From CAJOIG01 sp051867595 (lineage in GTDB: Bacteria > Bacillota > Clostridia > Oscillospirales > Oscillospiraceae), in contig JBJDYS010000003.1 of the NCBI GenBank assembly GCA_051867595.1, positions 1-64,000 on the forward strand: DNA of 64,000 nt. Reading direction: 5' to 3'. The notes under the pieces are model-generated. The model made no database searches. It was not told the DNA's origin and was given only the letters and a program-made list of their open reading frames with translations. Shown here one piece after another: positions 51,311 through 59,219 of the stretch; the stretch's first letter is position 1, and every line of letters starts with the position of its first letter. A program made the position numbers and the translations under genes.

Positions 51311-54154
51311 TTACGCGTTCTCCGCCAGATCCGTCTTTACTGCGCGGGCACAGCGGGCGCACAGCTCCGGATGATCGGCATCCTGTCCCACCGTCGCGCT
51401 GCGGGTCCAGCAGCGAATGCACTTGGGTGCGGTCGAGGATTCCACCTGAATGGTCACGCCGGGCAGCTCCGTGCCGGCCCAGCCCTCACCGGCGCCCTCC
51501 GCCAGCTCGGCCTCGGACACGATCAGCAGCGCTTCCAGGTGCTGCTTCTTGACGCGATCCATGACCTCCCTGGCCTCGTCGCCCACATGGATGGTGACCT
51601 TCGCCTCCAGCGACTTGCCGACGATCTTCTCGGCACGGGCAAGCTCGAGCGCCTTGTTCACATCGCTGCGAAGGCGCAGGCTGTCCGCCCAGAAAAGCTC
51701 ATCCTCCTCGGAGAGCTTCCACGCCTCGTCCACGGCGGGCATATCGTTCAGCATCACATGACGCACATCGTCGCCGGTGCGATGGGGCATGGCCTGCCAG
51801 ATCTCATCGGATGTGTAGGCCAGGATCGGCGCAAGCAGACGCACCATGGCGTCGAGGATCAGCCAGATCGCGCTCTGCGCGCTGCGGCGGGGCAGGCTGC
51901 GGCGGGCCTCGCAGTACAGGCGGTCCTTCACGATGTCGAGGTAGACGTTCGACATATCGACCACGCAGAAGTTGTGGATCGCGTAGGTCACCTGCCAGAA
52001 CTCGTACTTGTCATAGGAAGCCAGGCACTTCTCGATCAGCGCCGCGCAGCGGGACAGCGCCCAGCGGTCAGGCGGCAGCATATCGTCGAGCGCGACCATG
52101 TCGGTATTCGGGTCGAAGCCGTCCACGTTGCCGAGGATGAAGCGCGCGGTGTTACGGATCTTGAGGTACTTGTCGGAAAGCTGCTTGAAGATCGCATCGG
52201 AGGCGCGCATATCGAGGCGGAAGTCCGCGCTGGCGGCCCAGAGGCGGCACAGGTCGGCGCCGTATTTCTTGATGATGTCCTCGGGCGCAATGCCGTTTCC
52301 GAGGCTCTTATGCATGGCGCGGCCCTCGCCGTCCACGGTCCAGCCGTGGCACAGGACACTGCGGTAGGGCGCATCGCCCTTCACCGCGACCGCGGTCAGC
52401 AGGCTCGACTGGAACCAGCCGCGGAACTGGTCGCCGCCCTCCAGATACAGATCGGCGGGCCAGGTCTGCGGAGCGTCCAGCTCCATGGAGGCGATATGCG
52501 TGGAGCCGGAATCGAACCAGCCGTCCAGCGTGTCGGTCTCCTTCTCCGTGACCCTGCCGCCGCAGTGCGGGCAGACAAAGTCCGCGGGCAGAAGCTCTTC
52601 AGCAGTCTTGTCGAACCAGGCGTTGGAGCCCTCCGCCGCGAAAACGGCGGACACGGACTCGATGGTTTCCGGCGTGCAGACGGGCTTGCCGCAGTCGCCG
52701 CAATAGAACACGGGGATGGGCAGACCCCAGCGGCGCTGGCGGCTGATGCACCAGTCGGCGCGCTCGCGGATCATGCTCTCCATGCGATCGGCGCCCCACT
52801 CGGGATTCCACTTGACCTTGCGCGCGGCGCGGACAGCGTCCTCCTTGAACGCATCCACGGAGCAGAACCACTGATCGGTGGCGCGGTACAGGATCGGGCT
52901 GTGGCAGCGCCAGCAGTGCGCGTACTGGTGGCTGATGGTCTCGCTGGCGAGCAGAGCCTGGCTGTAGAGCAGGTCGGCAAAAATCTTCTGGTTGGCGTCG
53001 TCGGTCTTGAGGCCGTTATAGGGGCCGGCCAGCTCGTTCATGCAGCCGCGGTCATCCACGGGCACGACGATGCCGATATTGGTCTTGCCGGAGGCGTCAT
53101 AGCGGCGGCAGACCTCATAGTCCTCCTGGCCGTGACCGGGCGCAGTATGAACGCAGCCGGTACCGGCGTCGAGCGTGACGTGATCGCCGAGGAGCAGCAC
53201 GCTCGTGCGGTCGAACACGGGATCGACGCCGCGCAGGGGATGCCAGGCGGTCATGAACTCGAGCTCGGAGCCCTTCATTTCCGCGATGACCTCAAAATGG
53301 TCGATACCGGCCGCCTTCTGCACCTCTTCCATGCGGCCGCGGGCGATGATATACACCTCGCCGTTCGGCTGTTTGGCCAGAACGTAGTCGAGGTCGCCGT
53401 TCACGCAGATCGCGAGGTTGCCGGGAATGGTCCAGGTGGTGGTCGTCCAGATGACGAAGTAGAGCTCGTCGAGGTCGCAGTATTGGCTCAGCTTCCCCTG
53501 ATCGTCGGCGACCTTGAACTTGACATAGATGGACTGGCACTGATCGTCGGAGTACTCGATCTCCGCCTCGGCCAGCGCGGTCTCATCCTTCGGGCACCAG
53601 TACACGGGCTTTTTGCCCTTGTAGATGTAGCCCTTCTGGTACATTTTGCCGAAAACCTTGACCTCCTCAGCCTCGAACTTCGGATCCATGGTTTTGTAGG
53701 GGTGATCCCAGTCGCCCAGCACGCCGAGACGCTTGAAGCTCTGGCGCTGCACGTCGAGATAGTGTTCGGCATAGGCCTGGCAGGCGGAGCGGAACTCCGA
53801 CACGGACATCGCCTTGTGGTTGAGCTTCTGCTCCTTGATGATCGCCGACTCGATGGGCATACCGTGGTTATCCCAGCCGGGCGTGTACGGCGCGTTGAAG
53901 CCCGCCATGCTCTTATAGCGGATAATGAAGTCCTTCAGGCACTTGTTGAGGCCCGTGCCCATGTGGATGTTGCCGTTCGAGAACGGAGGGCCGTCGTGCA
54001 GAATGAAGAGGGGGCGCCCCTCGTTTTTCTTCAGGATCTCATGGTAGAGATCCATTTTTTCCCATGCCGCCAGCATATCCGGCTCGCGCTTCGGCAGACC
54101 GGCGCGCATGGGGAATTCCGTCTTGGGAAGATTCACTGTCGCATTGTAATCCAT
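51311..54154 (-). CDS. ileS: Isoleucyl-tRNA synthetase
   Basis: 947 residues. HIGH-type motif Gly-Asn-Ile-His-Met-Gly is near residue 60. The KMSKS-like motif reads Ala-Met-His-Lys-Ser-Leu-Gly-Asn, a variant in which His replaces the first Ser. Editing domain and C-terminal zinc finger (Cys-x2-Cys ... Cys-Ala-Arg-Cys) are intact. AGGAGAG precedes the ATG. The gap to divIVA is only 72 bases and has no T-box specifier or T-box sequence. Confidence 0.97.
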   Translation of the reverse strand: MDYNATVNLPKTEFPMRAGLPKREPDMLAAWEKMDLYHEILKKNEGRPLFILHDGPPFSNGNIHMGTGLNKCLKDFIIRYKSMAGFNAPYTPGWDNHGMPIESAIIKEQKLNHKAMSVSEFRSACQAYAEHYLDVQRQSFKRLGVLGDWDHPYKTMDPKFEAEEVKVFGKMYQKGYIYKGKKPVYWCPKDETALAEAEIEYSDDQCQSIYVKFKVADDQGKLSQYCDLDELYFVIWTTTTWTIPGNLAICVNGDLDYVLAKQPNGEVYIIARGRMEEVQKAAGIDHFEVIAEMKGSELEFMTAWHPLRGVDPVFDRTSVLLLGDHVTLDAGTGCVHTAPGHGQEDYEVCRRYDASGKTNIGIVVPVDDRGCMNELAGPYNGLKTDDANQKIFADLLYSQALLASETISHQYAHCWRCHSPILYRATDQWFCSVDAFKEDAVRAARKVKWNPEWGADRMESMIRERADWCISRQRRWGLPIPVFYCGDCGKPVCTPETIESVSAVFAAEGSNAWFDKTAEELLPADFVCPHCGGRVTEKETDTLDGWFDSGSTHIASMELDAPQTWPADLYLEGGDQFRGWFQSSLLTAVAVKGDAPYRSVLCHGWTVDGEGRAMHKSLGNGIAPEDIIKKYGADLCRLWAASADFRLDMRASDAIFKQLSDKYLKIRNTARFILGNVDGFDPNTDMVALDDMLPPDRWALSRCAALIEKCLASYDKYEFWQVTYAIHNFCVVDMSNVYLDIVKDRLYCEARRSLPRRSAQSAIWLILDAMVRLLAPILAYTSDEIWQAMPHRTGDDVRHVMLNDMPAVDEAWKLSEEDELFWADSLRLRSDVNKALELARAEKIVGKSLEAKVTIHVGDEAREVMDRVKKQHLEALLIVSEAELAEGAGEGWAGTELPGVTIQVESSTAPKCIRCWTRSATVGQDADHPELCARCARAVKTDLAENA

Positions 54155-54185
54155 GGAAATTTTCTCTCCTATATATAGCTTGCAA

Positions 54186-54209
54186 GGGCGGAGCCGTTTC
54201 GCTCCGCCC
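54186..54209 (-). terminator. Hairpin between divIVA and ileS
   Basis: A 9-bp stem, GGGCGGAGC/GCTCCGCCC, with a 6-base loop. T residues are few after it on the minus strand (TTGC), so it is likely leaky or an RNA processing site. Confidence 0.45.
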
Positions 54210-54226
54210 AGCTAAGTTCACAAAAA

Positions 54227-54940
54227 TCAGATGTCGTCAAAGCGGAAGTCGTCAAACCCGCGTTTCTTTCTGGGCACTTCCTCGCCGAAGCGGCGGGTGG
54301 GTTCCTCTTCCTCCGCGGGGATCTCGGTGTCCACCGTCATGGGCGCGGCCGACTCCTCCAGCGCGGCACTGACGGCGGAGGTCTCGATGCTCCTGACCGT
54401 TTCTTCCTCTTCGGTCACCTCCACGGGCTTTTCCTCGGGAGCCTTCTCCTCTGCGGGAGCCGCAGCCGGCTGAACCTCCTCCTCGCCCACAAGACGCATC
54501 CGGCTGAGCTTGTCATAGAACTCCATCTGCTTCTCGCAGACGGCGCGCATATGATCGAAGAACTTGGCGGTGGCCTTCTTGGCCTCCTCCAGCTTTGCCT
54601 CCTCGTTCGCGATGCCGTCCGTGGCGCGGCGGTTCAGTCGTTCGGCCGTTTCACGGGCCTGAGCAATGATCGAGTCGGCCTTCTTCTGGGCGTCAACCTC
54701 AATCTGAGAGCCCATCTTCTGCGCGGACATCAGCGCCAGACGCATGGAGTCCTCCGTCTGACGGTACTCCTCCACCTTCTCCACCAGGACGCGCATTTTG
54801 CTTTTCAGCGCGGCATTTTCCTTGGACAGCTCGGTCAGATCTGCGGCGATCTGGTCAAGGAATTCATCGACCTCTCCCTTAACATAGCCGTTAAAGCCGG
54901 TATGGAATCCTTTTTCGTTAATATCCTGTGCCGTAATCAT
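54227..54940 (-). CDS. divIVA: DivIVA-family cell pole/division protein
   Basis: 237 residues. The N-terminal membrane-curvature domain has Ala-Gln-Asp-Ile-Asn-Glu-Lys-Gly-Phe-x4-Phe-Asn-Gly-Tyr and Val-Asp-Glu-Phe-Leu-Asp. A coiled coil spans about 30-145, followed by a Glu/Pro-rich tail that ends in a basic-then-Phe/Asp motif, Lys-Lys-Arg-Gly-Phe-Asp-Asp-Phe-Arg-Phe-Asp. It is in the conserved sepF-divIVA-ileS neighbourhood. Confidence 0.93.
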   Translation of the reverse strand: MITAQDINEKGFHTGFNGYVKGEVDEFLDQIAADLTELSKENAALKSKMRVLVEKVEEYRQTEDSMRLALMSAQKMGSQIEVDAQKKADSIIAQARETAERLNRRATDGIANEEAKLEEAKKATAKFFDHMRAVCEKQMEFYDKLSRMRLVGEEEVQPAAAPAEEKAPEEKPVEVTEEEETVRSIETSAVSAALEESAAPMTVDTEIPAEEEEPTRRFGEEVPRKKRGFDDFRFDDI

Positions 54941-54985
54941 ATCTCAAACCCTTTTCCTTTCTTATATCTCTGTATCCGTCGGCTG

Positions 54986-55483
54986 TCAGATGTAGACGCC
55001 GTTATTCTCAAGCTCGTCGATCAGGTCGCCCATGATGTCCACGTTGTACGGCGTGATGATGTAGGTGTTGATGGCGACTTTCTTGATCTTGCCGTCGTTG
55101 GCATAGGCCACGCCGGACAGGAAGTCCACCAGACGGCGGGCCACATCCTTGTTCGTGGTCTCGAGATTCATAACGACCGTGCGCTTCTCGCGCAGGTGGT
55201 CGGCGATCTCCGCCGCCTGCTCAAAACGCTCGGGCTTGGAGAGCACGACCTGCACCGCCGTGGTGGTGTGGATGCTCATGACCTTGTTGTCTTTCTTCAC
55301 GGCCGGACGGCTGCCGAAATCGTCGGACGCGGTCTCCGCAAAGGGACGGCGCTCCGTGCGTTCCTCGCGGCGCGGCGCCGTGAACGTGGGTTCCTCCTCC
55401 ACTTCCTCGTCATCGCCGAAGAAATCGTCTTCGTCGTCGTCATACGGCTTGGTCAGTTTTTTCAGCTCATCAAGAAAACCCAT
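54986..55483 (-). CDS. sepF: Cell division protein SepF
   Basis: 165 residues. A short amphipathic membrane helix (Met-Gly-Phe-Leu-Asp-Glu-Leu-Lys-Lys-Leu) opens the protein, followed by a Glu/Asp-rich linker and the ring-forming SepF domain (about 75-160) with Val-Met-Asn-Leu-Glu-Thr. It anchors and bundles FtsZ. It lies 15 bases after yggS and 45 before divIVA. Confidence 0.95.
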   Translation of the reverse strand: MGFLDELKKLTKPYDDDEDDFFGDDEEVEEEPTFTAPRREERTERRPFAETASDDFGSRPAVKKDNKVMSIHTTTAVQVVLSKPERFEQAAEIADHLREKRTVVMNLETTNKDVARRLVDFLSGVAYANDGKIKKVAINTYIITPYNVDIMGDLIDELENNGVYI

Positions 55484-55498
55484 GGTTTGCCTCCTGCG

Positions 55499-56176
55499 TT
55501 AAATTCTATAGTTTCGCGATCCGAAGATAAATGACCCGACGCGAACCATATTCGCGCCCTCTTTTATGGCGGACTCATAATCGTCTGACATACCCATGGA
55601 CAGAAAGTCCATACTGACATTATCGTATTTTTTCTCTTTATTGTCAATAAAAAGGTTATACATCCGGGGAAAATAAGCGCTGGCATTTTCTGCCGGAGGA
55701 ATGGCCATCAGTCCGCGCACACGCACGCCGGAAAGCCCGGATGCCGCGCCGAGAAGCTCCGAAAGCGCCTCCGGCGGGACGCCGGTTTTGGACGCCTCGC
55801 CGCCGATGTTGATTTCGAGCAGAATATCCTGCACCGTTCCGAGCGAGACGGCCCGCCGGGAAATCTCCTCCATGAGCGCCGGGGAATCCACCGACTGGAT
55901 CAGCGCCGCTTTTCCGGTGACATATTTCACCTTGTTTTTCTGCAGATGCCCGATGATATGCACCTGCGCGCCGTCATACGCGCCCGCGGCGGATTTGTCG
56001 CGAAACTCCTGAACATAGTTCTCGCCGATCACGGTCAGCCCCCCGGCGATGGCGCGCCGCACCAGCTCCGCCGGCTTGGTCTTTGCCACACCCACCAGCG
56101 TCACGGCCCGTCCGGACGAAGCTTTTTCGATATGTTCCCGCACAATGGCGATGCGCTCCTCGATCGTATACTCCAT
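55499..56176 (-). CDS. YggS/PROSC-type PLP homeostasis protein
   Basis: 225 residues. The PLP lysine is in Val-Gly-Val-Ala-Lys-Thr-Lys-Pro (residue about 33), and Gly-Glu-Asn-Tyr-Val-Gln-Glu and His-Ile-Ile-Gly-His-Leu-Gln-Lys-Asn-Lys are family motifs. It balances free pyridoxal phosphate and is a standard neighbour of sepF. The ATG at 56176 follows GAGGGA; the longer frame has 42 spurious residues. Confidence 0.95.
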   Translation of the reverse strand: MEYTIEERIAIVREHIEKASSGRAVTLVGVAKTKPAELVRRAIAGGLTVIGENYVQEFRDKSAAGAYDGAQVHIIGHLQKNKVKYVTGKAALIQSVDSPALMEEISRRAVSLGTVQDILLEINIGGEASKTGVPPEALSELLGAASGLSGVRVRGLMAIPPAENASAYFPRMYNLFIDNKEKKYDNVSMDFLSMGMSDDYESAIKEGANMVRVGSFIFGSRNYRI

Positions 56177-56189
56177 GGCTTGTCCCTCT

Positions 56190-57698
56190 TCAGCGAAATA
56201 CCTTTCCGTTATACAGCTCCCGGGTTTCCACGATGACCTCGTTGCCCTCCCGGAGCGCATCATCACCCTCGGAGCGGAGCAGGCAGTATTCGTCGCCGGC
56301 ATAAACCAGCTCCACCTTTTTTCGCTCCGCCTGCAGACCGGTCATCGTAAACACGCACAGCCGGTCCGTCTCCGGGTCATAGTCGTAATAATTCAGCACG
56401 TTCATCGACGTCTTTTCCCCGACGAGGGTCACGGTGCCGCCGCCCGCCGAGAAATCGGGCGCCTCCTGCTCCGCCGACCAGGGCCAGCAGAACACCACCA
56501 GCCGCCGGGACGGACGGTCGTCCGCCTCGCTGCCGGCCTCCACGCCCGCGGGAAGCTCGCCATAACGCTGCGCGCTGCCCACCTCCGAAACAAAGGCGTC
56601 ATAGCTCTCGCCGCCCAGCGTCAGCGTCACGGAGTCGCCTCCGCTCAGACGGGAGCCGTCCATATCGGACATATACGCCGCGTAATACCGGTAAAGGCCC
56701 TTCAGCGGTACACGCAGGCCCTCGTACTCGCTGTAAATCAGATCGGCCGAGACGGCGCGAACCGCCATCATGTCGTTAAACGCCTTGTCGATGCGAAACA
56801 GCACGAGGCGCTCGTCCCCGTCGGCCTGTCCAATATACTCGACCGCCGCCGGTAAATACTCACTGTAATACCGCCCGAAGGAGAGCCGAACCGTATCGCC
56901 CTCGCTGAGCCGCAGCGCCTCCTGCCGGTCCATGATCGCCGCATAGTACCAGCTGAAGGAGAGCGACAGCTTTCCGATCGAGCTCACGTCCACGGTGCGG
57001 TCCGCTGCGATCAGCTCGCGCAGCTCGTCCGGGGTCAGCTCCTTCACATACTCCGGGCCCACGCCCTCAAACCCGTCCACAAGGCTCGAAAAGGTTCCGC
57101 CCTCCTCCACGGTGACCGGGGTCATATCCCCGGCAGCCGATACCAGCAGGTCGCGGTATTCCGCCTCGAGCTCCGCCAGATAATCCTCCGTGGCATCCGA
57201 AACCTCCTTGCGGAAAAGCAGGCTGCCCAGAGTGCTCTGGCGCGTGTCGATACCCGTCATGCCGTCGCTTCGCAGGCTGCGGGACAGCTCGATCAGCGCA
57301 TCGGAGATCGAGTCCTCGCGATTACCCGCTGTATAGGTGCTGTCCTTGTTTCCGAGCGCCGCCGTCACGCTTTCGATCTCCCTCTCCAGCGAGTCCTGAC
57401 GCACGGCGCGGTCAAGCGCCGCCTCCGAGCCGTAAATGACGGCGACCGTCTGCCCGGCCGCGACTTTTTCGCCCTCGGAAACCGTGATGTCTATGTATTC
57501 CGCGTCGTTCTGGAGCAGAAGCTCGTCCCGCACCACCAGGCCGCTCATCGAGGCGGAATCGGACATCGTCGCCGTGACCACGAGCGCCGTCTGCACCGGA
57601 TCGAGGAACCGCTGCGCGATATATAGGCCGAGATACGCGACCATGGCAAGGAATACCAGCCCGCTCACGACTTTCATCAGGGTATCAGTTCTCTTCAC
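56190..57698 (-). CDS. HlyD-like membrane fusion/adaptor protein
   Basis: 502 residues. One membrane helix near the N-terminus (about 8-30), then a lipoyl-like beta-hairpin region with Val-Ser-Glu-Gly-Glu-Lys-Val-Ala-Ala-Gly-Gln-Thr-Val, a coiled hairpin (about 90-200) and more beta structure to the end. No transporter gene is adjacent. I start at GTG 57698 because it has GGAGG about 12 bases upstream and overlaps the hfq stop by 14 bases; an ATG 7 codons on is possible. Confidence 0.8.
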   Translation of the reverse strand: MKRTDTLMKVVSGLVFLAMVAYLGLYIAQRFLDPVQTALVVTATMSDSASMSGLVVRDELLLQNDAEYIDITVSEGEKVAAGQTVAVIYGSEAALDRAVRQDSLEREIESVTAALGNKDSTYTAGNREDSISDALIELSRSLRSDGMTGIDTRQSTLGSLLFRKEVSDATEDYLAELEAEYRDLLVSAAGDMTPVTVEEGGTFSSLVDGFEGVGPEYVKELTPDELRELIAADRTVDVSSIGKLSLSFSWYYAAIMDRQEALRLSEGDTVRLSFGRYYSEYLPAAVEYIGQADGDERLVLFRIDKAFNDMMAVRAVSADLIYSEYEGLRVPLKGLYRYYAAYMSDMDGSRLSGGDSVTLTLGGESYDAFVSEVGSAQRYGELPAGVEAGSEADDRPSRRLVVFCWPWSAEQEAPDFSAGGGTVTLVGEKTSMNVLNYYDYDPETDRLCVFTMTGLQAERKKVELVYAGDEYCLLRSEGDDALREGNEVIVETRELYNGKVFR

Positions 57699-57930
57699 GT
57701 AAGTCCGGTCCCTCCAGATACACCACGCCACGGGCCGGTACGACCGTGGAAATGGCGTGCTTATAGATCATCTGCTGCTTCCCGTCGGAGTCCACGATCA
57801 CCACAAAGGCGTCAAAGCCCCGGATGATGCCGCGGAGCTGAAAACCGTTCATGAGGAACACGGTCACCTGCATTCTCTCCCGACGGGCGCGGTTCAAAAA
57901 TTGGTCCTGAAGATTCTGTAATTTCTGCAT
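57685..57930 (-). CDS. hfq: RNA chaperone Hfq
   Basis: 81 residues. Sm1 motif (Val-Thr-Val-Phe-Leu-Met-Asn-Gly-Phe-Gln-Leu) and Sm2 signature Tyr-Lys-His-Ala-Ile-Ser-Thr are intact; the latter forms the proximal U-binding pocket. It pairs regulatory RNAs with mRNAs. The ATG at 57930 gives the usual Met-Gln-Lys-Leu-Gln-Asn-Leu-Gln-Asp start and has GGAAGG upstream. It follows miaA, a widespread order. Confidence 0.95.
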   Translation of the reverse strand: MQKLQNLQDQFLNRARRERMQVTVFLMNGFQLRGIIRGFDAFVVIVDSDGKQQMIYKHAISTVVPARGVVYLEGPDLREEN

Positions 57931-57971
57931 CTTTGCCTTCCCTTCCGGGCGCGGCAAGAGATTTACATAAT

Positions 57972-57999
57972 ATTCTATCACGATTCGCCGCCCCGTAAA
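57972..57999 (-). promoter_or_regulatory. Possible hfq promoter
   Basis: Minus-strand TTTACG (57999-57994), 16 bases, TAGAAT (57977-57972). It would start transcription about 35 bases before the ATG. Confidence 0.5.
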
Positions 58000-58043
58000 A
58001 TAGTGATTTTGTACAAATTCCTTGCACGATCCCTATTTTACGG
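57993..58043. repeat. 11-bp inverted repeat at the miaA-hfq junction
   Basis: CCGTAAAATAG (57993-58003) and CTATTTTACGG (58033-58043) are perfect inverted repeats 29 bases apart. One arm includes the miaA stop, the other the -35 of the hfq promoter. It could be a regulator site or a large-loop hairpin. Confidence 0.5.
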
Positions 58044-58973
58044 CGCTTCGACGTTAAAAAAGGTCGAAATCGGCTGAATCGATTCAATATTCGGCTCCTT
58101 TTCCCACCGAATCCAACGGATGCTGTCATCCCGGCGCAGCCAGGTCAGCTGCCGTTTGGCATACTGCCGCGACTTGCGCTGGACGGTCTCCACCGCCTCG
58201 GCCAGCGAGCATTCCCCGCGGATATGCGCCGCGGTCTCCTTGTAGCCAATGGCCTGCATCGCCGTGCTGTCCAGGGGAACGCCCTCATCCAGAAGCGAGC
58301 GCACCTCGTCCACCAGGCCGCGCTCGAACATGAGCGCCGCACGGCGGTCGATCCGGGCATAGAGCGTCTCCCTCTCCCGGAAATCCAGCGCGAGCTTCAG
58401 CGCGGTATACCGGGGCTTCGCGCTCCGGGAACGCTCGTCATGGGCCGTGATGGTCTCGCCGGTCAGCCGGTAGACCTCCAGGGCGCGCACGAGCCGCTTT
58501 TTGTCGCCCGGCGCCAGCCGTTCGGCGCGTTCGGGATCGACCTGCCGCAGCATCGCGCGGAACGCCTCGCCGCCGACGTGGTCATACTCCGCCTCCAGTC
58601 CGGCGCGCACCGACGGGTCGCCCGGCGCGGCGGCATAGTCGGTGCCGCGCAGCAGCCCGTCGATATAAAGCCCCGTGCCGCCCACGACGATGGGCAGCTT
58701 TCCCCGGCAACGTATATCCTCGACGCACGCGGAGGCGAGCGCCGCATATTTTGCCGCCGAGAAGTTTTCCGACGGCTCCGCCACGTCCAGCATATGATGG
58801 CGCACGCCGCGGCACTCCTCCGGCGTCGGCTTGGCCGTGCCGATATCCATGCGGCGGTAGATCTGCATGGAATCGGCGGAAACCACCTCTCCGTTCAGCG
58901 CCAGCGCCGCTTCCACCCCGAGCGCCGTCTTGCCCGAGGCGGTGGGGCCGGTGATCACAAGGAGGTCATACAT
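58038..58973 (-). CDS. miaA: tRNA dimethylallyltransferase MiaA
   Basis: 311 residues. P-loop Gly-Pro-Thr-Ala-Ser-Gly-Lys-Thr at 9-16, Ser-Ala-Asp-Ser-Met-Gln-Ile-Tyr-Arg and Gly-Gly-Thr-Gly-Leu-Tyr are intact. It adds the isopentenyl group to A37 of tRNAs reading UNN codons. The product is the substrate of MiaB, encoded at 62214. Its start overlaps the end of the small upstream gene (GATGTATGA). Confidence 0.97.
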   Translation of the reverse strand: MYDLLVITGPTASGKTALGVEAALALNGEVVSADSMQIYRRMDIGTAKPTPEECRGVRHHMLDVAEPSENFSAAKYAALASACVEDIRCRGKLPIVVGGTGLYIDGLLRGTDYAAAPGDPSVRAGLEAEYDHVGGEAFRAMLRQVDPERAERLAPGDKKRLVRALEVYRLTGETITAHDERSRSAKPRYTALKLALDFRERETLYARIDRRAALMFERGLVDEVRSLLDEGVPLDSTAMQAIGYKETAAHIRGECSLAEAVETVQRKSRQYAKRQLTWLRRDDSIRWIRWEKEPNIESIQPISTFFNVEAP

Positions 58974-59202
58974 CCCGCATCAGTTCCTCATACTTCACGA
59001 TGTACTCGGACAGTTTCTTGGCCTGCCTGAAGCGCTCCTCCTCCTGATCGGCCAGGGCGTTATACTCGTCCGCCACGAACTTCTCCTCCGCATCCACAGC
59101 GATGTGCTTATACTCGAACATCTCCTGATAGCAGATCTCCGCGTACTCATCCACGATCTCCTTGAGGAGGGTAATCTGCTCGTCGTTAAAATCGATCTTC
59201 AT
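58966..59202 (-). CDS. Small coiled-coil protein of unknown function
   Basis: 78 residues, strongly acidic and helical throughout, with a Tyr-Ala-Glu-Ile-Cys-Tyr-Gln segment at about 20-26. GAGGTTT precedes the ATG at 59202. It overlaps miaA by 8 bases and lies 17 bases after mutL, so it is part of the operon. I do not recognise it; tight coupling to miaA suggests a real protein. Confidence 0.7.
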   Translation of the reverse strand: MKIDFNDEQITLLKEIVDEYAEICYQEMFEYKHIAVDAEEKFVADEYNALADQEEERFRQAKKLSEYIVKYEELMRDV

Positions 59203-59219
59203 ATCCGAAACCTCTCGTA

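Noticed and set aside
51371..54178. 935-codon open frame opposite ileS
   Set aside because: Very long but wholly explained by the reverse frame of ileS. Composition is Gly/Ala/Val/His repeats and there is no start signal.
54155..54226. T-box leader for ileS
   Set aside because: The divIVA-ileS gap is only 72 bases and has one short hairpin. No T-box sequence or antiterminator is present.
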